64,000 nucleotides of DNA from Triatoma infestans (Eukaryota > Arthropoda > Insecta > Hemiptera > Reduviidae), in NCBI GenBank assembly GCA_011037195.1, contig JAAEAF010003062.1, positions 1-64,000 of the forward strand, written 5' to 3'. Shown here in pieces: positions 20,426 to 32,148 of this stretch. Position 1 is the stretch's first letter, and each line of letters starts with the position of its first letter. The translations under genes were made by a program, and so were the position numbers. The notes beneath the pieces are model-generated. The model was not told the DNA's origin. It saw nothing but the letters and a program-made list of their open reading frames with translations, and ran no database searches.

Positions 20426-20720
20426 ACTTTCTGTTAATCCTAGTTAGAGGCGGCAGTATTGCGATCGTCCCAGATTTTCGAAATTGAGTGTTTACCGGAA
20501 ATACACGTTTTAGTTTTCCCGGAATACCAAAAAAAAAATGAAAGTTTCTTGAATACGGTTCCAATGGTTTTCTTTGACGTTGGCATGCTAATTGCACTGG
20601 CCCATCTCTTTTATTTGAAATAATTTTGAGGAACACTTGATTTAGGGGGTGTTCTGGGAGAATCGGCACGTTATACTTTAACTTTAAAGTGGCAAAACAT
20701 GAGTTGCTAGGGACTGGTAG
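20426..20720 (+). repeat. TAAGAG element fragment, variant B
   Basis: Starts with a decayed terminal hairpin (CTTTCTGTTAATCCTAGTTAG) and runs through TTTACCGGAAATACACG into the GGTTCCAATGGTTTTC module. It faces away from the fragment immediately to the left, giving a head-to-head junction. Confidence 0.7.
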
Positions 20721-21589
20721 TCTATAAATAATCACATTCAAGTACATTCATCGCTATCCTCTATTTGTATAAGTATTTCTATGGCAAAATAAACGTTATA
20801 GGAAACATTTCATGTTTGATAATTATGATGTGAGAAAGTGGTACACTGGAGTCTCAGAGGAGCCAAACAGAATTTCGGAACTTTCATTACCATGGCAACA
20901 CTAAGATTATTCCAATAAGATCACTCGTTTTCATAGAAAGGTGGTTGTAACAGGAGAGAGAATATATAATGTTCTAGATATAAAATGATATGATCCCCAT
21001 ACTTTTTGGTTGTGAAATGTATGCAAGAGATAGTATAGATACTGTAATTTACATGAAAGCATCCAGCCAACAATCTCTCTACATAAACTGCTAAGTACAT
21101 TATTTGCATGCTGGTTGGTACTTAACCGTCAACCCTGACAACATGAAGATTTAAATTTGTTGAATATTCATTGAATACGTTACTGTTCTATTGATAAGAT
21201 ATATTTAATAAGATATTAAATTAAAATAGAAAAATAAATTGACACCTGAGATAATTCAATTAAATACAGTATAAGGAAACAGTCTTTTTTCTAACAAATA
21301 ATTCTATCAATTATTCATATATTTTATTTTCTAGAACTTTCCTCACTAAAAGTTCATTTCAAATCACTAGAATGTTCTAATTTTGCTAATGGAATGTTAA
21401 GAAGTTATAACTTTCAAAACAAGTTTAATGATGATATGTCCGGCTTTTATTAGGTTATACACATACTGACAGAGTCCTTGCGTACAAAATTTGGTTGTTG
21501 GGTGTTCTGTTATTTGAGTGCTAAACCTATCCTAAACTTTATTTAAAAAATTCAGAAGGAAATTTTGATAATAAAATTTCTGTGTTGGA

Positions 21590-22140
21590 AGCTTCTAACA
21601 TTGCTTGGACGTAGGCTAATAAAATGTCCAAGTTGGCAGCAGAAATAACTGCCAGGAGTTAATCCTTCCTATTATGTCGGGTATAGGGTTTTTACCGCTA
21701 TCGCTCAGTATGGGTTTGAAAAGTTAGAATTCAGGAATGCTCTCTCCGAGTATTCTATTGTTAGTTCCGGTCCTGATCTCACCTCCCCGCTTGTATCATA
21801 AATATAAATGTTTCAATACTGTGCCTCCCTTGGTCTCGGGCCGCAAGGTGCCTTACTTGAACATCTTTGCTGCATTTAATTTAAATAATAATAATACAAG
21901 GAAAATTACCAGGACTTGAATCAAAAAGCAACTAGCTATTCAGTGAAAAACAGTGGATAAAGTGTTAACTATGCCAGTTGTAATATCCGCCCTGGGTATA
22001 CTACCACGAAACCTTGAAAGAAGTTTGCTATCATCGGGGTTAAACAGAGGACTCATGACGCAGATCAAAAAAAGTCGTAATACTCTGCGCAAGTCACATC
22101 ACATGAACTGTGATAGCAGCCGGCCCAGAATGGGGGAATA
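21590..22140 (+). pseudogene. LINE C-terminal fragment (PVVISALG motif)
   Basis: The frame from 21953 reads KVLTMPVVISALGILPRNLE and continues to GLNRGL. This motif ends the proteins of a group of non-LTR retrotransposons in which the C-terminus carries a restriction-enzyme-like endonuclease. The stretch upstream to 21590 is AT-poor but not readable as one frame. Clade assignment is tentative. Confidence 0.5.
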
Positions 22141-22199
22141 TATATAAATCTTCGCGTCAACCTAGGGCTTATAAAAAAAATTAATACTAATAAAGATGG

Positions 22200-22910
22200 C
22201 CATAATAATTCTGAGGAAACTGAGGAATCCTTTATTGGGGATCAAGTAGTTGCCACTAAGTATTATAATCATTAAGGAAGATGTCAAGGTCCTGGATGTC
22301 AAAGCAGATGATGTCACCCTGCCACTATTCAATGTTGACACAAACAGAGTACCTCAGAATCCCAACAATTTGGAGAAGATACTGCATAAAGAGTTGGCAT
22401 TGAAGTTAGGCATGTGCTCAATTCTTCCCACTTAGCTGTCGGTATAACGAAACCGATACTGGAAGCTCCGGGCACGCACTTTATTGGGATTGTGCAATGC
22501 TCATGGATTGCACAGTGGCTGGCGATATTGCATGGCACAATAAGTATGAGGGCAAAGTTTTCATAATTGATACCAAAGTTCCGGACTCAGCTAATGTTGT
22601 GTGAGCCTGCAATAAGTATAGAGAGTTAGCTGCTGAGTATGTCTACTAATTCTACTGTGATCAGCCGCTCGTCATCTCTGCAGTTAGGACTACAGTAGTA
22701 AGTAACTCGTGCCAGGAAGGACTAGCCAAACTCGATATTAATAAAAAGACGGCCCCTAATAATATTAATGGGCCCTGAATCCCTAATGACCATAATCACA
22801 CACTGACACTCGATGATTTGACATTACTATCACTATTTACCAGTTGATAAATTACTTATATCGACACAGGAGCCACCCTTGCCTAAGGGTTGCGAGGCTT
22901 CATCAAAAAG
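22200..22910 (+). pseudogene. LINE 3' end with possible restriction-like endonuclease remnant
   Basis: Frames give HKELALKLG, APGHALYWD, DCTVAGDIAWHNKYEGKVFI and IDTKVPDSANVV, then PLVISAV. The I-I-D-hydrophobic-x-V-P block and the R-H-N...H-x-x-L-A pattern fit the C-terminal nuclease of R2/R4/Dong-type or related LINEs. The order repeats the motif seen at 21953, so this is a second fragment or a rearranged copy. A 3' untranslated segment with GCCTAAGGGTTGCGAGGC ends in an A-rich run at about 22905-22920. Confidence 0.55.
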
Positions 22911-23033
22911 AAAAAATATAATAATGTAATATACTTATATGTATATTGCAATTTTCTTACAATTTTTTACTTCGTTTTAACCCTCTTCTGAAATGTATTA
23001 AACTTTTAAAACTGTTTTAACTTTCTTCATGTT

Positions 23034-23351
23034 GTGTCAAGGTCTAGAAAGTTTAAGAATGATAATATTTTTCTCGACAGTTTTCTTAGAAATCACATTT
23101 ATATCACAATAAAGTACGGTTTAGATAAAAAAAATGAGATAATTTTTATTAAATTTCGTGAAATATTCAATAATATTTTTGTCATTAAAACTACAGATAA
23201 AATAGAAGTTGGAAATATTTTTAAATGGTTGATTAGGAAGATGAAAGAAGAGGGAGTGACTGTTGGAATTGGGGCACTATCAAAAGAGAGATGTATATAT
23301 ATAACAACTCTTTTGAAGTCATTTTGTAAATATACTTTATCTATCCTTTGA
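23034..23351 (+). other. Unrecognised 105-codon open frame, no ATG
   Basis: An open frame without an ATG start (first codon GTG), rich in Ile, Lys and Phe, with VGNIFKWLIRKMKEEGVTVG near its centre. No domain is recognised. In DNA this AT-rich, roughly one frame of this length is expected by chance in a window of this size. Kept only because nothing else explains 22920-23480. Confidence 0.15.
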
Positions 23352-23486
23352 TTTAGATGTAAATGAAATCTTTATTGCTTAGAGAGCTATAAATCTCCAT
23401 TACAAGATGGTACTAAAAATCGAAATAAACAAACAGAAAAAATAAAGAAAGAAAAGTATAAATATGGAGCAAACTGAAATTTAGAG

Positions 23487-23600
23487 ACAGTGTTGTCTGT
23501 AGCGAGAGAACACGGTCCGGAGGCCAGCAGTGCACTGAAAAGGCTATAGGCGCCAATGATCATAGATCTGATGCGCCTTAACTTAAAAAAAAAAATTTGA
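23487..23600 (+). mobile_element. SINE family B, 3' half
   Basis: ACAGTGTTGTCTGTAGCG...GGCCAGCAGTGCACTGA...GGCGCCAATGATCATAG and a poly-A tail match the body of the full copy at 33818. The tRNA head is missing. It faces the copy at 23817, making an inverted SINE pair around about 210 bp. Confidence 0.8.
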
Positions 23601-23816
23601 TGGCGCCATTTTCGAGTAAAACGCGAAAAACTGAAAAAAAAAAAAATCTAGAAAAGTGCATGGAATTTGATTGAAACTTTACTATCAGACGCTATGTCAT
23701 AAAAGGCCACTGTGATTTTTTGTTTTTGAGATATATTGTTCAGATATATATATATATATATATATAATTTAAAATTCGACTTTTAACTTAGGATAGTATT
23801 TTTTATTTTATTTTTT
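23601..23816 (-). repeat. TAAGAG-related fragment with (TA)n
   Basis: GGCGCCATTTTCGAGTAAAA and TTTTTGTTTTTGAGATATATTG recall the minus orientation of the TAAGAG element. The usual CA microsatellite is replaced by (TA)n at 23741-23764. Confidence 0.45.
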
Positions 23817-24038
23817 AATTTAAGGCGCGTCAACATCTATAGTCATTGGCGCCCGGAGCCTTCTCAGTGCCCTGCCAGCGTCCGATAGTGTTCTCTCGTT
23901 ACAGACAATACTGTCCATCACCGGACAGTGAGCTGTAGAGGCTCCTACGAAGAAAAAAATCTAAGGGTAGCACAGCTGGACTCGAACCGGAGTCCTCCGC
24001 GTGGGTGTCCAGTACGCTAACCACTAAGCTATTCCCTT
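23817..24038 (-). mobile_element. SINE family B, full copy
   Basis: On the minus strand the tRNA head reads GGGAATAGCTTAGTGGTTAG (A box) and CCGGTTCGAGTCC (B box). The conserved body with CACTGTCCGGTGATGG follows, and it ends GGCGCCAATGACTATAGATG with an A-rich tail. Confidence 0.85.
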
Positions 24039-24829
24039 CCCTGTTTCTTCTTATTTTTATTTGTTTAATTGCACTTATAGTTTGTCCGATCCCTTTTTTT
24101 TTTATGCTGTTGCAAGGAATCTAGGTTTGGATTGCATTAGCTCATGCGTAGATTTCCAATTTTACTCTCTTTCAGTACTGTTTCAATGCTTTGTGGACTG
24201 CGCCACACAGTAACATTAAGGAAAATGCAATGAATAGCTAAAAACTCCACATTCACATTTCACACTTGTCTTCTACACTGTGATAGATTAATTATTTACA
24301 GCTAAATATTTCTTTGAAAAAACAGAATTTTTTGTCTCCTTAGGTATTTTAATAAATTATCAAATTGAGCGATGAAAATATTTATAAAAAAAATGCAAAA
24401 AATCAAGTTATTTCTAACATATTATAAAATTAATGTGAAATATAAGAAGAAAATTGTGAATTTTCCCTCCATTGTTGAAGAAGAAGGCATAAGAGAGTTA
24501 GGCGGAAATGCAACCACAATGTCAATCCGCCATTTTTATTTGGCCGTTTATACTAATGGAACAAAATAAAATTGATGTTAAACACAATTTTCACAAAATA
24601 TTCCAAAAAGGAATTCATAATATTCAGTCTATAAACTTTTCTTAGATCTTGAGTTTTTAGCAATTCATTATATTGTTCTTAATTTTATTGAGGCGCAGTC
24701 CACAAGTTATTGAAAGAGTACTGTAAAGATGGAAATCTACGCATGAGCTAATTCAATCAAAATCTAGTTTTTCGCAACTGCATAAAAAAGGAATGGAACT
24801 AATTATTAGTGCGATTACACAAAGATATT
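24039..24829. other. Stretch with an inverted segment, otherwise unexplained
   Basis: CTAGGTTTGGATTGCATTAG followed by CTCATGCGTAGATTTCC (about 24121-24160) recurs inverted at 24730-24775 (GGAAATCTACGCATGAGC, then AATTCAATC). The two flank about 570 bp, including a matching pair TGTGGACTGCGCC and GGCGCAGTCCACA (24192 and 24692). This is a large imperfect inverted repeat of unknown family. Confidence 0.6.
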
Positions 24830-24834
24830 ATAAT

Positions 24835-25205
24835 AAGAAGAAGAGATCTGGCGTGAAACACTCACACAACTTTCTCTTACTGCAGTTTACAAAATTGAAA
24901 TTGACAAATTTATAGTTAGTATACCAAATTTTATGAAATTCATCGGTATTTTTATGGAGGAAATCGCAAAAACAGAAAAACTGTTCAGTAAAAAGCATTT
25001 CCGGTTTCACATCCTAAATATTCTCTCTATCTGTAATATTCCCTACACCTCCATACTTAATGTTTGGGCAACTGAGTAAACAGTTTACCAAGCTAAATAA
25101 AATTTGTCACTTCAAAAATGGATTTCTGTTGGAAAAAAAAATTTTGAAAATTTGATATAATCGCAATAATTTCTCTTACAAACAGAAGAGAAAGTAAAAA
25201 AAAAA
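24835..25205 (-). repeat. TAAGAG element, deleted copy
   Basis: Starts ATCTGGCGTGAAACACTCAC, then ACTTTCTCTTACTG, passes a TTTCCGG motif and ends in a decayed hairpin CTCTTAC...GAAGAGAAAG at 25172-25196. The internal modules are mostly lost. Confidence 0.8.
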
Positions 25206-26850
25206 AAATAAATAAATAAAGAAAAGTAAAAACACATACTAAAATAGTTTTTGTGCATTATTGTTCACAAAAAAATAAATAAAATAAATCTGATTGTAAA
25301 CTAAAGATGATAAATAACAATAAAAATCACCTTACCGTGTCTATAAATCATCGAATTAAGAAGAGAAAAAAAAAATCACTACGCATGGTATACAGAGAGT
25401 CATACCCGTCGTCCATGACTAGTGTTGGTTGTGTGTATGATAGTAGAAAATTATGGTGAGAAGTTGTTTAGAGGTAAAGGTACAACAACATCTTCCTATA
25501 CTCTACCGTCAGCGTCCCTTCAAGAGAGGTATAAGGAGAGAAAGGAAAAAAAAACGAAAAACTAAACAAAAAGCCTTAAGCCCTACACACAAGATAGTTG
25601 TGATGCCGGTCTGTTATTAGCTGTATGAAGAAGGTAAACCTGTCGTTTGAAAAGGCCTTGTTTGACGGCACTGTCAGCGCTGCGCTTCTAATTGCATACT
25701 ACTACAACTGAGGCCACCCTCAACTTCAGGACACATACATATACACACATCCCTCTCATATATATATATATATATATGTCAATTAAATACCTTACTCCTT
25801 CCTTTTTAATTCTTTCATTTCCCAAACAAACCACCGGCTCCAAGTTAGATAAAAATTATTTTTAATAAAAAGCCATTTTGCCCACCTTCTCAATTTACTT
25901 TTCTCTCCTGGTTTTTATAACATATATTTTTTTTAATTTTTATAATACTGTGTTTCTCCTTCACTCTCACTCTCTCTCTCTCCTCTCTCTCCCATTCCAT
26001 AACAAATTTCTCTCATATTTTCCTTCCTTTCTCAACAATCCATTTTCAGCCTTTGCCCACTTGTGGAAGTTTCCTTTCAAAATATTTGTTTAAGGGCGGA
26101 GAAAATATTCTGTTTGTTTTTGTATACCTGTCGGCTTTTTTCCCTTCACTCTCTCTCCTCTCTCCATTGCCCATTCTTTTTATATATATATATATATATA
26201 AGAGGGCTCTCCTTTTTTACATAGCCACCCCACCCTGATAAAGTGATGGGCTAGATAGGTATACCTAAATACCCTGTCAGTATGGTGTTTGTTTGAAAAA
26301 GCTCGCGTGCTCATTTTTCTCTCTTCCCCTCATTTTTTTCTTTCGTTTCTTTTATATATACACACCGAGGGTTTTGTGTTTTTCTTTACCATTTCCGGGC
26401 GTGTTTGTTCCTTTCTTTAACAAAATAGTTCAATCATTGTAAAGTAATACGTACCATTATTAATATAACAACTGTTATATTACTTTCTCTAATTTTTTTA
26501 TTGACAAAAACTAATTTTAAATCAGATTAGTTGATATCTAAATTATTCAAAATAATTTTATTTTTATTTTTAATAACTTCGGCACAAATTTCTTGAATCT
26601 GAGTTTTTGTCCAGAAATACATGTTTAGCTAATTTTGTTTTTATTGTTTTTTTGTGAATTTGAAATCTACTAAGTTTGTTGTGGTGGTCTTCTTCTATAT
26701 TTGTTTGGATTAACAATAAATCTATAGAACTATTTTCAAGATTTTTCCCTTTCCCAGTAATAAATTTTCAAAACTAGAAATTTTTATTTAACATTTAGTT
26801 ATTTCCCCCTAACTTCTCGTCCGAAAAGAGTAACAGGTTTCAAAAAAAAA
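25206..26850. other. Low-complexity and pyrimidine-rich stretch
   Basis: Contains (TA)n at 25761-25777 and 26181-26201 and long CT-rich runs (25960-26000, 26150-26165). Two related short blocks, GGTAAACCTGTCGTTTGAAA near 25632 and CCCTGTCAGTATGGTGTTTG near 26270, suggest copies of one small repeat. Frames at 25878 and 26053 are pyrimidine-run artefacts. Confidence 0.4.
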
Positions 26851-27859
26851 AAATCTGATGTGAAACATTCATACAACTTTCTCTTACTCCAGTTTTCAAA
26901 ATTTTAATTGACAAATTTTATAGTTAGTGTACCAAATTTAATGAAATTCGTCGAAGTTCGCCGAAAACTAAAAAAACTGTTCAGTAGAAGCGCACTTCCA
27001 GTTTTATTAATTTTCTTGAAACTTGGAATTTTGGCCATGCATTCAATTTCTAATTAATTTTGTTTGGATGGTAGATTTGTATGATAATTATGATAACACT
27101 TTGATAACTATGATAAAGAGAAAAACATAACCCCACCTTGCCCCAAAAGCCCCCTTCAATGTCATTACCGTTAGAAGTGTTTCAAATAAAAGTTGTAGCT
27201 CTTTATATGTGTAGTTCACATTACTAGTTTAAAGAAATTCGTTGGAGCCATTTTCTTGTAAATACCAGAAAACTGAAAAAATATATTTCAATAAAAACGC
27301 ACTTCCAGTCATTCGATTTTTTTCAAACTCGCAATTTCAACATCATATTTAATTATTATAGTTAATATTATTTAGATGATAGAATTGTGTAATAAACTGA
27401 ACTAGCACTTGAGAGAACAACCTAACCCCTTCCCTCCCTCTCAAAAGTGCCCTTAAATGAATTTCCCCACAGAAGTGTTTCAAATAAATGTTGTAGCTCT
27501 TTGTATGTGTAGTTGATATATGAAATTTGAAGGAAATTATCGGGGCCATTTTTGAGAAAATCGCAAAAAAGTGAAGAAAAAAAAAAATTCAGTAAAGTGG
27601 TACTTCCAGCTGAGGAATTTTGACAGATGATCTACTGTCGGGTCCCATGGTAATACCTAAAAGGAATATCAAGTTTGAACTTTCTAAGGTTTTTCGTTTT
27701 TTAAGCTATGCTTAAACCCACCTACCCAAAGACCATTTTCTAAAAACCACTTTTTTGGACTCAGGGGATCTCAAAACGGATATATCCGGTGAAAACTTGA
27801 TATCGAAAATTTGGTACGATTACAATACTTCCTCTTACTAGGAGTAAGAGAAAGTAAAA
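26851..27859 (-). repeat. TAAGAG element, full-length variant A
   Basis: AAATCTGATGTGAAACATTC, the subterminal ACTTTCTCTTACTCC, three internal modules each opened by an ACTTCC(A/G)G-type motif (26990, 27300, 27600), and the terminal hairpin CTCTTACTAGGAGTAAGAG at 27834-27852. The CA microsatellite is reduced to a few bases, unlike most copies. Confidence 0.85.
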
Positions 27860-27884
27860 ATCATATGTAAAATGCACCCCGCAC

Positions 27885-28460
27885 GACTTTCTCTTATTTA
27901 TTTATTTTTTTAGCGCATCGACTGCTTTCGCCATTAGTATCACTTATTCATTATTTTCTTTCTCGATCCGTGTTGGGATGGCCCAGCAAAGGTCAAGTGG
28001 AGCCCCTAAGTCATGGTGATACACTCCACACATCCCCTCATATATCATCAAGCCAGTTGTTGAGGAGGAGTATGGAATATTAATTGTCCATCCCTTATCT
28101 ACTACGGTTTGTACATTTAGGCAAAACTAAGAGCATTAATTTATTTCATTTTTTTAATACCTAAATATATTTTTTTTTGTACACCTAAATAACGAATTAG
28201 TTATATAACTTTTTCTAGGGACGCCATTTAATGGACAATTTAATTGGGCGTGCAGTACTTTTAACAAAAATTTCGCTGCACACCCTATAAAGGATTAATC
28301 CTTTATATTGAGCTATGATATTCTTAGACACACAGACACATGTAGGCCATTTTCTAGAAATTACTTTTTTGAACTCAGTGGCTCTCAAAACGTGTACTTC
28401 CGGTGAAACTCTAATCGAAAATTTGACACGATTATAATACTTGTAAAAGAAAGTAAAAAA
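27885..28460 (-). repeat. TAAGAG element end fragments around an unidentified insert
   Basis: A left terminus (GCACGACTTTCTCTTATT) at 27886 and a right terminus (GTACTTCCGGTGAAACTC, then AAAAGAAAG) at 28395-28458 bracket about 400 bp. That insert includes a less AT-rich block (27960-28110) of unknown origin. Confidence 0.6.
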
Positions 28461-29049
28461 AAAAAAGTTCAAAAACAATAAGGAATCTTTCTTAAAGCAT
28501 ATGGTCCACATCATTATACCTATTTTCTCATAAATTACCTAAAAATGGTCCAAAAATCTCCAAATTAATTGTTTTGCCATGAATTTTAATCCTACTTATT
28601 ACACAAATTAAAATTCTTCTTTGCGCCCGAAGTTTCTAAAAGGTTGGCAACTCTTGCTGTATGACTTATTTATAAAGTCTGTCTTTTAAGAAAAAAGAAC
28701 AAACAAAGAAAAGACAAAGAAATCATAACTTCAACTTACAACAATATTTTTCTAATCCTAAGAAAAGATACTCGTCAGTAATTTGTTCTTCCAAATTTGA
28801 AATTGCCGCGCCTCACTACAAACATTTTTCTTATCCCTCCCTTCCCACCCTTTAACAGTTTTTAAATTTCAGTCTCAACGTTCTCAACGTTCACTCCTCT
28901 CCTACCCTAAAGGTATCTTTATCTTATTGTTAATATCATTTTATTATTTAATTTACTGTTTTATAATTTCTTCTGGTAATATTTCTTTAATTTAAATTTT
29001 TCTTTCTTCTTTTTTTTATTTATAAATCTATGAACTTTTCATAACTACT
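28461..29049. other. AT-rich stretch without recognised feature
   Basis: No gene or repeat recognised. Its right end leads into the hammerhead-like motif at 29068. Confidence 0.4.
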
Positions 29050-29067
29050 ATAATTGTACAATAAATC

Positions 29068-29110
29068 TTTTTAAGAGCTCCTGAAGAAGAGCACCAATGG
29101 TACCCGAAAT
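29068..29110 (+). ncRNA. Hammerhead-like motif with strong stem I
   Basis: GCTC, CTGAAGA, then AGAGCACCAATGGTACCC (imperfect stem II), GAAA, TGTA, GAGC. GCTC and GAGC pair perfectly as stem I, and GUA is an allowed cleavage triplet. The sequence after it (AAAAAACTCTTCTGG... GTACAAAAATCTC) parallels that after the motif at 19541, so both belong to one family of element. Confidence 0.5.
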
Positions 29111-29319
29111 GTAGAGCAACAAAGAAATTTTTTTTCTTAAAAAACTCTTCTGGCCATTGCCGTACAAAAATCTCATTCTAATATAAATTTAAACATTTAT
29201 TTTTAAAGATTAATTTGGACAATCAGATTGAGGTCGTACTGAAAGAGTTCCTTGCAACTCCTGGGGCTCGCCACCCCAGCCATACAGTAGTCTGAAAAAG
29301 TACATTAGAGAAAAGTCAG

Positions 29320-29580
29320 GGTTCACACACATTTCGAGATAATTGTTTCAAGTAAAAGTGATAGAGAAATCTGTAACGTCGCCTTCCGGTTGACTGAGTG
29401 TGATCGAAACTTTCGCATATCAGTTATAATGGGTACTAAACGGACTACCAATCAAGTTTAAGGTTCCTACAATTTTTTCCGTTTTTGAAGTGTTTTGGGT
29501 CATACAGAAAAAACATACGTTAAAAACGTTTATTAACCTTAACATACAGAGGTGCAACATTGTTTTCCCAAAAGGGACCT
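29320..29580 (-). repeat. TAAGAG element fragment, variant B
   Basis: GCCTTCCGGTTGACTGAG, GGACTACCAATCAAGTTTAA and TTTTTTCCGTTTTTGAAG match the middle of variant B. Both ends are missing. Confidence 0.6.
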
Positions 29581-29817
29581 CAAAACAATAATTCTATTAG
29601 ATATTTAAAATGGATAACCATGTTCGGTTAGAAAAACTGATTTTTCAATTTTCATGGACGTTTCGGCAAATTTATAATTGCCATCTTAAAATTGTTGAAA
29701 TATCGGTGAAAATTTGGAAATCTGTTTTTTTTTTTTGCCCGAACCTCGGATATCAAATACAACAGTTGAAAAGAACATCAAACATTACCATGGATAATAT
29801 ATAGAGTTTGCAGATAA

Positions 29818-29995
29818 CCAAGGCTTGCCAGAAGGCGATTTATTTGGGGACGTATGGTAAGCAGGCCGCAGTTCTCTCGCCGTTTAGTTCTGACCTTCGC
29901 TACCTAGGTGCGCTACCCATTTTTTCTCACGATGCTGAGTCAACACCGACTTTAACCTCACGGAATCGAACGCAATTAAAATTCCCACTTCGTTA
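29818..29995 (-). mobile_element. tRNA-derived SINE, family A, copy 3 (decayed)
   Basis: GGCTTGCCAGAAGGCGATTT, GTTTAGTTCTGACCTTCGCT and CTCACGGAATCGAACG match the minus orientation of the copy at 34062. The A-box end of the tRNA head is lost. Confidence 0.75.
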
Positions 29996-30769
29996 AAAAA
30001 AAACTTTATAAGCTGAGTGCTGCAATAAGAGAGTTGAAGAATATTTCGCTTCAGAATTTCTTCGCCTTTAAGAAGATATCGCTAGTGGGGGTGTACAAAA
30101 CTAACCTTTATTTTTATTTTGAGTGGAAAATGATTGACTCTGAAGGTATGAAATCTAACGAGGATACAAACGAAATAAAACTCTGTAAAGAAAAATTCTC
30201 CAAAGTAGATATAACGAGCTTGCAAGTTATCTCTCCCCCCCACATAGCAGTGGGAAGAAGAAAGAGGAAGAATAGAATAACAATATTTTAAATGATCGGA
30301 TTTATTTTCTTTTATGTTAAACGTTTAAAAAAAATTTTTTTTTTTTCATATTGAGAACACATTGAATAAAACATTTTAACTATGATGGAATATATATATA
30401 TATATGTATAGATAATAATGTGTTAAGTACATGTAATAGTCCTTTTAATATCTTAGACTGTCATAATAAATTACTTACGCGCCAGAAAAGATGATCGGAA
30501 ATTATCTAGTAGAAAGAGTTCCAGGCTAATGTCAAGATTAAAGTAGTAAATACTTATAGTTTAGATTAGTTTTAAGTATGAAACATGGTGATCGGAATAA
30601 GTAAGAAGCTTTATGATATTAAATAAAAAAAAAAATTAAAAAAAGAAAAACCTCTTAAGAGGTGGTAACAATGAAGGCCGACTCAGGGCGTATGCAGAGA
30701 CGCATCCGTTTAGGACCACGGGCCCCAGCTAAGTAGAAGAGAAGCGGACAATGAATTATACGAGTAAAA
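29996..30769. other. AT-rich stretch with a GC-rich patch
   Basis: Mostly unexplained. An 85 codon frame at 30034 has no recognised domain. The patch 30655-30740 (AAGGCCGACTCAGGGCG, ACGCATCCGTTTAGGACC) is markedly richer in GC and could be the 3' end of an unrecognised retroposon. Confidence 0.35.
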
Positions 30770-31000
30770 AGTATAAAAATCGTTGCAACAGTTTTTTGTA
30801 AAATCTAATCTGTAAAATTGTACTTCCGGTTAACCAATTTTCTTCAAATTTGGAATTATTATCCATCCTTCCTAACTAGTTTAATATTTCAAGAATCGTA
30901 ATATAGTTTATAGGTAGAAAAGTTTGTGATCCTCCATAAGGCAACAGTAAAAAAATAATCTTAATATTACATTCTTGTCATTGTAATTTCACTATCAGAA
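30770..31000 (-). repeat. TAAGAG element fragment
   Basis: GTACTTCCGGTTAACC, then TTTTCTTCAAATTTGGAATT, match an internal module boundary in minus orientation. Confidence 0.55.
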
Positions 31001-31319
31001 CAAAAACTACTTTCTCATAATAATGTGATGGCAATTTCACAATTCTGCAATTCTGTTTGTGTTAGGCATTCGCTCATCGAAGCATGAGGTCAAAACATAG
31101 AGGTCTCTCTAGTTATCATTTTTAGCATCTAACAATCTTCACAGATAAAATTTACAATAGATTCTGTAAGCAATACTGCATATATTGCTTTTGAATACTT
31201 CATTCACAAGAATGTAAGATCAGCAGAGTTAAAGCTGGTTGAATGCCGTAACTTTTCGAAGGTAAATAATTGGCGATAAAAACTCCAATAATGGTACACA
31301 ACAAGGATTTACGCTATTG

Positions 31320-32142
31320 GAAGATGTGTACAATTTAACCTCGATAGGGGATATACGGACCAGGAGATTGTCATCCTTTCCGATAGTCAAGCAGCCATTA
31401 GAGCATTGAGTACATCAGTTCAACTCTAAAATGGTCTGGGAATGGCTAGATAAACTTAATAAACTAGGCAGGAGGAACAAAGTTACCCTTTGGTGGGTGC
31501 CGGGGCATGCTGGCATTGAAGGGAATGAGATGGCCGACGCCCTGGCGCTACGACCCCGCTTCTAGGGCCGGAACCTTTTTGTGGGGTTAGCGACCAGTTT
31601 CTGTTGGAGGAACTTAGGAAGAAAGAGGTGACGTGGAGATCTCAACTCTGGTAATCCCTCCCCGGTTCGCGGCAGGCCAAGATCTGCTTGGAAAATCATA
31701 ACCGACGGAGATCGGAGGCCTGCAGTGGATTGAGCAAGAACAAGCTCTGCGTTCTTACGGATTTCCTCACGGGGCTTTGCCGACTTAGAGGACACCTGGT
31801 GAAGCTGGGTTTGAAAAGTGACAGCTCATGCAGATTCTGTGAGGAGCTGGAGCAACATCTCCTAACAGACTGTGAGGCTGCCACTTAGAGAAGGTTCAGG
31901 AACCTGGGCAGCTACCAGGTGGAGGAGGGGGACATACCTTCTTTAGAGCCCGTCAGAATACTGGGGTTTCTTAGGGATCTCAACCTGCAGAACAGGGAAC
32001 CTGACAATGTGTAGAACGGATGTTCAGCTGGGACATCTGCTCGGGTGATGTGGGCAAGCCTGCGGCACCCAGGTGGCACAGCACAATAGACCGGAAAAGG
32101 TCACAGTGCTTGGCCCCCTCCAAAAAAAAAAAGAAAAAAAAA
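31320..32142 (+). pseudogene. LINE 3' end with RNase H domain
   Basis: Translation gives ILSDSQAAIRALST (31373-31414) and, after a frameshift, NKVTLWWVPGHAGIEGNEMA continuing DALAL (to about 31555). These are the catalytic D, the H-A-G block and the final D of LINE RNase H domains. Downstream SKNKLCVLTDFLTGLCRLR and CRFCEELEQHLLTDC (31829-31873) form the C-terminal cysteine motif. A 3' untranslated stretch ends in a poly-A-like tail at 32119-32142. Two or more stops and one frameshift disable it. The better-preserved motifs suggest a younger insertion than the one at 6050. Confidence 0.85.
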
Positions 32143-32148
32143 AGTACA

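Noticed and set aside
23034..23351. Possible small host gene
   Set aside because: No ATG, no domain, biased composition; about one such frame is expected by chance in DNA this AT-rich. Listed at low confidence only.
26230..26300. Another hammerhead motif (CCCTGATAAAGTG...GTATGGTG)
   Set aside because: The core has CTGATAA in place of CTGANGA and GTAT in place of GAAA; too far from the rules without family data.
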